From Bacteroidota bacterium (GTDB lineage Bacteria; Bacteroidota; Bacteroidia; Bacteroidales; VadinHA17): DNA of 7,348 nt. Below, piece after piece: positions 5,691-7,348 of the stretch (position 1 is the stretch's first letter; every line of letters begins with the position of its first letter). The stretch covers positions 1 through 7,348 of the forward strand of contig VGGM01000070.1 in NCBI GenBank assembly GCA_016868515.1, in the 5' to 3' direction. The notes under the pieces were generated by a model. It did not search any database, was not told the origin of the DNA, and saw only the letters and a program-made list of their open reading frames with translations. Both the position numbers and the translations under genes were made by a program.

Positions 5691-7151
5691 CTGCAATTCC
5701 TCGTCGTTGCTGTTTCTGATAAGATAGTAATAATAGGTTATCCCCCTGAGGAAATCTTCAATTTTCACCCTTTCATCAATACCATGTATCCTTGCCATAT
5801 CTTCGGAGGTGACAATTATTGGTGCAAAACGGTAAATATCGGGGCTGACTTCAGTGAAATGCTTGCTGTCTGACGATGCAAGCATCATTGTCGGAGCAAC
5901 CACTGCCTCGGGATATACCTGACGCAGAGTTTTCATTATGGAATTGAATCCATATGATTCACTTGAAGATACCGGGGCCGGTTCACTCAGTCCGGGCAAT
6001 ACTTCTATTTCAACCCTTTCGTCATTCACCACCTTCCTCACATGAGCCAGAATATCTTCAGAGGTCTCCCCTGCAAGCACCCGGAAGTTTACGGTTGCCT
6101 CAGCCCGGTTGGGAATCACATTATCCTTCATACCGGCAGAAATGATAGTCGGAGCCGTGGTTGTTCTCACCAGGGCATTGCCCGAGCTGCTGCCGGTATA
6201 AATATTTATCAGTAGTGGTTTGAATATCCATTTGTTGGCAAAAATCGCCCTGGCATAGAATGGCATCTCAGGACCCACATACTTTATGAAATCATCGACA
6301 GGGCCCGATATACGTGCTTTCAGCTGCCTGCTGTTGATGGCGCTGACAGCTTCAGCTATTATGGTAAGTGCCGACTCAGGCTCTGGGGTGGAAGAGTGTC
6401 CCCCGTCGAGAGTTGCCGATAGCTTAACAGAAAGATACCCCTTCTCCGATGTTCCGATCAGAGCCACAGGTTTACTCATCATCGGTACCATTCCGACCGT
6501 AACAGCCATTCCCTCATCGGCAACGAATTCAGCCTCTACACCCTGTTCAGCCAGGTATGCTGCAATTGCTTTAGCGCCGAGCAACCCCGATATTTCCTCA
6601 TCATGGCCAAAAGAGAGGTAAAACGTGCGTGCTGGTTCGAACTTCTCGGAAATGAGCTTCTCAACGGCTTCCATAATCTGAATAAGAGCCCCCTTGTCAT
6701 CAAGGGTTCCCCTTCCCCATATGAACTCACTGTCAATCTGACCACCGAATGGCTCGCGTGACCATAGCTCCTCATCTCCGGCAGGCACGACATCGAAGTG
6801 TGCCATCAGCACAACGGGTTTCAATGCCGGATTCGAACCCTCCCACCTGTACAACAGACTGAACTCATTGAATACCAATGGCGTAATAAGCCTGTGAACT
6901 GAAGGGTATGTGACTTCCAGGTACTCTCTGAATGCCCTGAAAGCACCGGTGTCAACCGGAGCGTCAATCTCGTAAGAAACCGTTGGTATCCTTATTGCTC
7001 CGGCAAGCCTTTCTGCAGCCTCAATACCAACCGGAGGTGTTGCAGGCAGACTTACAGCAGGCTGCTTTGACCGGAACATAAACGTTTTGACAATGATAAC
7101 GATCAGCAGCACGGCGATGAGCCACAGGGCGATCCGGAAATATCTTTTCAT
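5688..7151 (-). CDS. Membrane-anchored M20 family metallopeptidase (PM20D1/carboxypeptidase S-like)
   Basis: The product is 487 aa. One N-terminal hydrophobic helix (about 6-25) acts as a signal anchor, with the catalytic part outside the inner membrane. Di-zinc M20 motifs occur in order: AHFDVVP with ligand His118 (and Asp120), GRGTLDDKG with bridging Asp151, GHDEEISG with the general base Glu185 and ligand Glu186, VADEG with ligand Asp212, and RIHGIDE with the final ligand His456. GGHSSTP (His252) lies in the inserted lid/dimerisation domain. No key residue is missing. The layout and the long form (about 490 aa) match yeast carboxypeptidase S and mammalian PM20D1, which hydrolyse amide bonds of peptides or N-acyl amino acids. 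The bacterial substrate cannot be deduced. The start at 7151 is supported by the KR-plus-hydrophobic N-terminus. It lies 17 bp after selD on the same strand, so the two are probably co-transcribed. Confidence 0.92.
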   Translation of the reverse strand: MKRYFRIALWLIAVLLIVIIVKTFMFRSKQPAVSLPATPPVGIEAAERLAGAIRIPTVSYEIDAPVDTGAFRAFREYLEVTYPSVHRLITPLVFNEFSLLYRWEGSNPALKPVVLMAHFDVVPAGDEELWSREPFGGQIDSEFIWGRGTLDDKGALIQIMEAVEKLISEKFEPARTFYLSFGHDEEISGLLGAKAIAAYLAEQGVEAEFVADEGMAVTVGMVPMMSKPVALIGTSEKGYLSVKLSATLDGGHSSTPEPESALTIIAEAVSAINSRQLKARISGPVDDFIKYVGPEMPFYARAIFANKWIFKPLLINIYTGSSSGNALVRTTTAPTIISAGMKDNVIPNRAEATVNFRVLAGETSEDILAHVRKVVNDERVEIEVLPGLSEPAPVSSSESYGFNSIMKTLRQVYPEAVVAPTMMLASSDSKHFTEVSPDIYRFAPIIVTSEDMARIHGIDERVKIEDFLRGITYYYYLIRNSNDEELQ

Positions 7152-7168
7152 ATTGAAATGGGTATTGG

Positions 7169-7348
7169 TTAAACACTACTCAAATATAGATATTTACCCG
7201 AGAACTCATTTACTAATCCAATTACCGCTGCTTCAGGATGCCCCTGCAAGCGCAGTTCCTCAAGGGTAACTACTACCTTTTCTTCAGCCACAGCCATGAG
7301 CAGGCCGCCTGAAGTCTGTGCATCGAAAGCAATCATTTTAAGATTATA
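7169..7348 (-). CDS. selD: Selenide, water dikinase (SelD), C-terminal end (5' end outside window)
   Basis: Reading the minus strand from the window edge gives 59 uninterrupted codons and a TAA at 7171-7169. The stretch MIAFDAQTSGGLLMAV contains the D-(A/P)-Q-T-S-G-G-L-L motif near the C-terminus of SelD. It is followed by EELRLQGHPEAAVIGLVNEF, the usual closing helix and strand of this PurM-like fold. SelD makes selenophosphate from selenide and ATP in the cytoplasm, for selenocysteine-tRNA or 2-selenouridine in tRNA. About 290 residues, including the catalytic Cys/Sec and glycine-rich N-terminal region, lie outside the window. The gene ends 17 bp before the M20 peptidase start with no terminator between, which suggests one operon. 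A functional link between the two is not evident. Confidence 0.88.
   Translation of the reverse strand, partial: YNLKMIAFDAQTSGGLLMAVAEEKVVVTLEELRLQGHPEAAVIGLVNEFSGKYLYLSSV

Noticed and set aside
7181..7188. Perfect TAnnTTTG -7 promoter element (TATATTTG on the minus strand) upstream of the M20 peptidase
   Set aside because: It lies inside the last codons of selD (Tyr-Leu-Tyr-Leu) and has no -33 partner at a suitable distance. Co-transcription with selD explains expression of the peptidase.
1..7348. Mobile element, CRISPR array, RNA gene, riboswitch or defence system
   Set aside because: No transposase, integrase, spaced repeat array, tRNA or rRNA sequence, or large structured leader was seen, and intergenic gaps are all under 150 bp.

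Overview
The window looks like chromosomal DNA of a Bacteroidota species, probably of the Bacteroidales or a close relative. Four things suggest this. The histidine kinase has the KQQMTSNIAHELKTP core that is familiar from that phylum. The exported proteins have signal peptides ending in a Gln of the GQ/GQQ type. None of the annotated start codons except one internal ATG has a clear Shine-Dalgarno sequence. The outer-membrane protein is of the OmpP1/FadL type. The species cannot be named from this sequence. There is no sign of an insertion sequence, phage, CRISPR array, tRNA or rRNA.

Layout. (1) 1-527, plus strand: the C-terminal 174 residues of an OmpP1/FadL-type outer-membrane beta-barrel, followed by a hairpin terminator at 558-590. 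(2) 589-1302, minus strand: an unrecognised secreted protein with a beta-rich N-terminal half and a TPR-like helical C-terminal half. (3) 1303-1445: a divergent intergenic region with GGTAA repeats. (4) 1446-3208, plus strand: a PhoR-like sensor histidine kinase broken by a frameshift into a sensor/PAS half and a HisKA/HATPase half. (5) 3295-5628, plus strand: a secreted sortilin/VPS10-like beta-propeller protein with 11 Asp-box motifs. (6) 5652-5679: a strong hairpin between convergent genes. (7) 5688-7151, minus strand: a membrane-anchored M20 metallopeptidase of the PM20D1/CPS1 type. (8) 7169-7348, minus strand: the last 59 codons of selD (selenide, water dikinase), only 17 bp upstream of the peptidase and probably in the same transcript.

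How the genes relate. The window is mostly housekeeping and cell-envelope genes, not one obvious system. Most products act at or outside the inner membrane: a barrel, two secreted proteins, a sensor kinase and an anchored peptidase. The kinase and the unknown secreted protein share a divergent upstream region and may share regulation. The kinase has no response regulator next to it within the window. I do not see a clear new defence or mobile system. The points most worth a second look are the frameshifted kinase, the identical 9-bp stem arms of the two terminators some 5 kb apart, the repeats in the divergent intergenic region, and the unknown secreted two-part protein.
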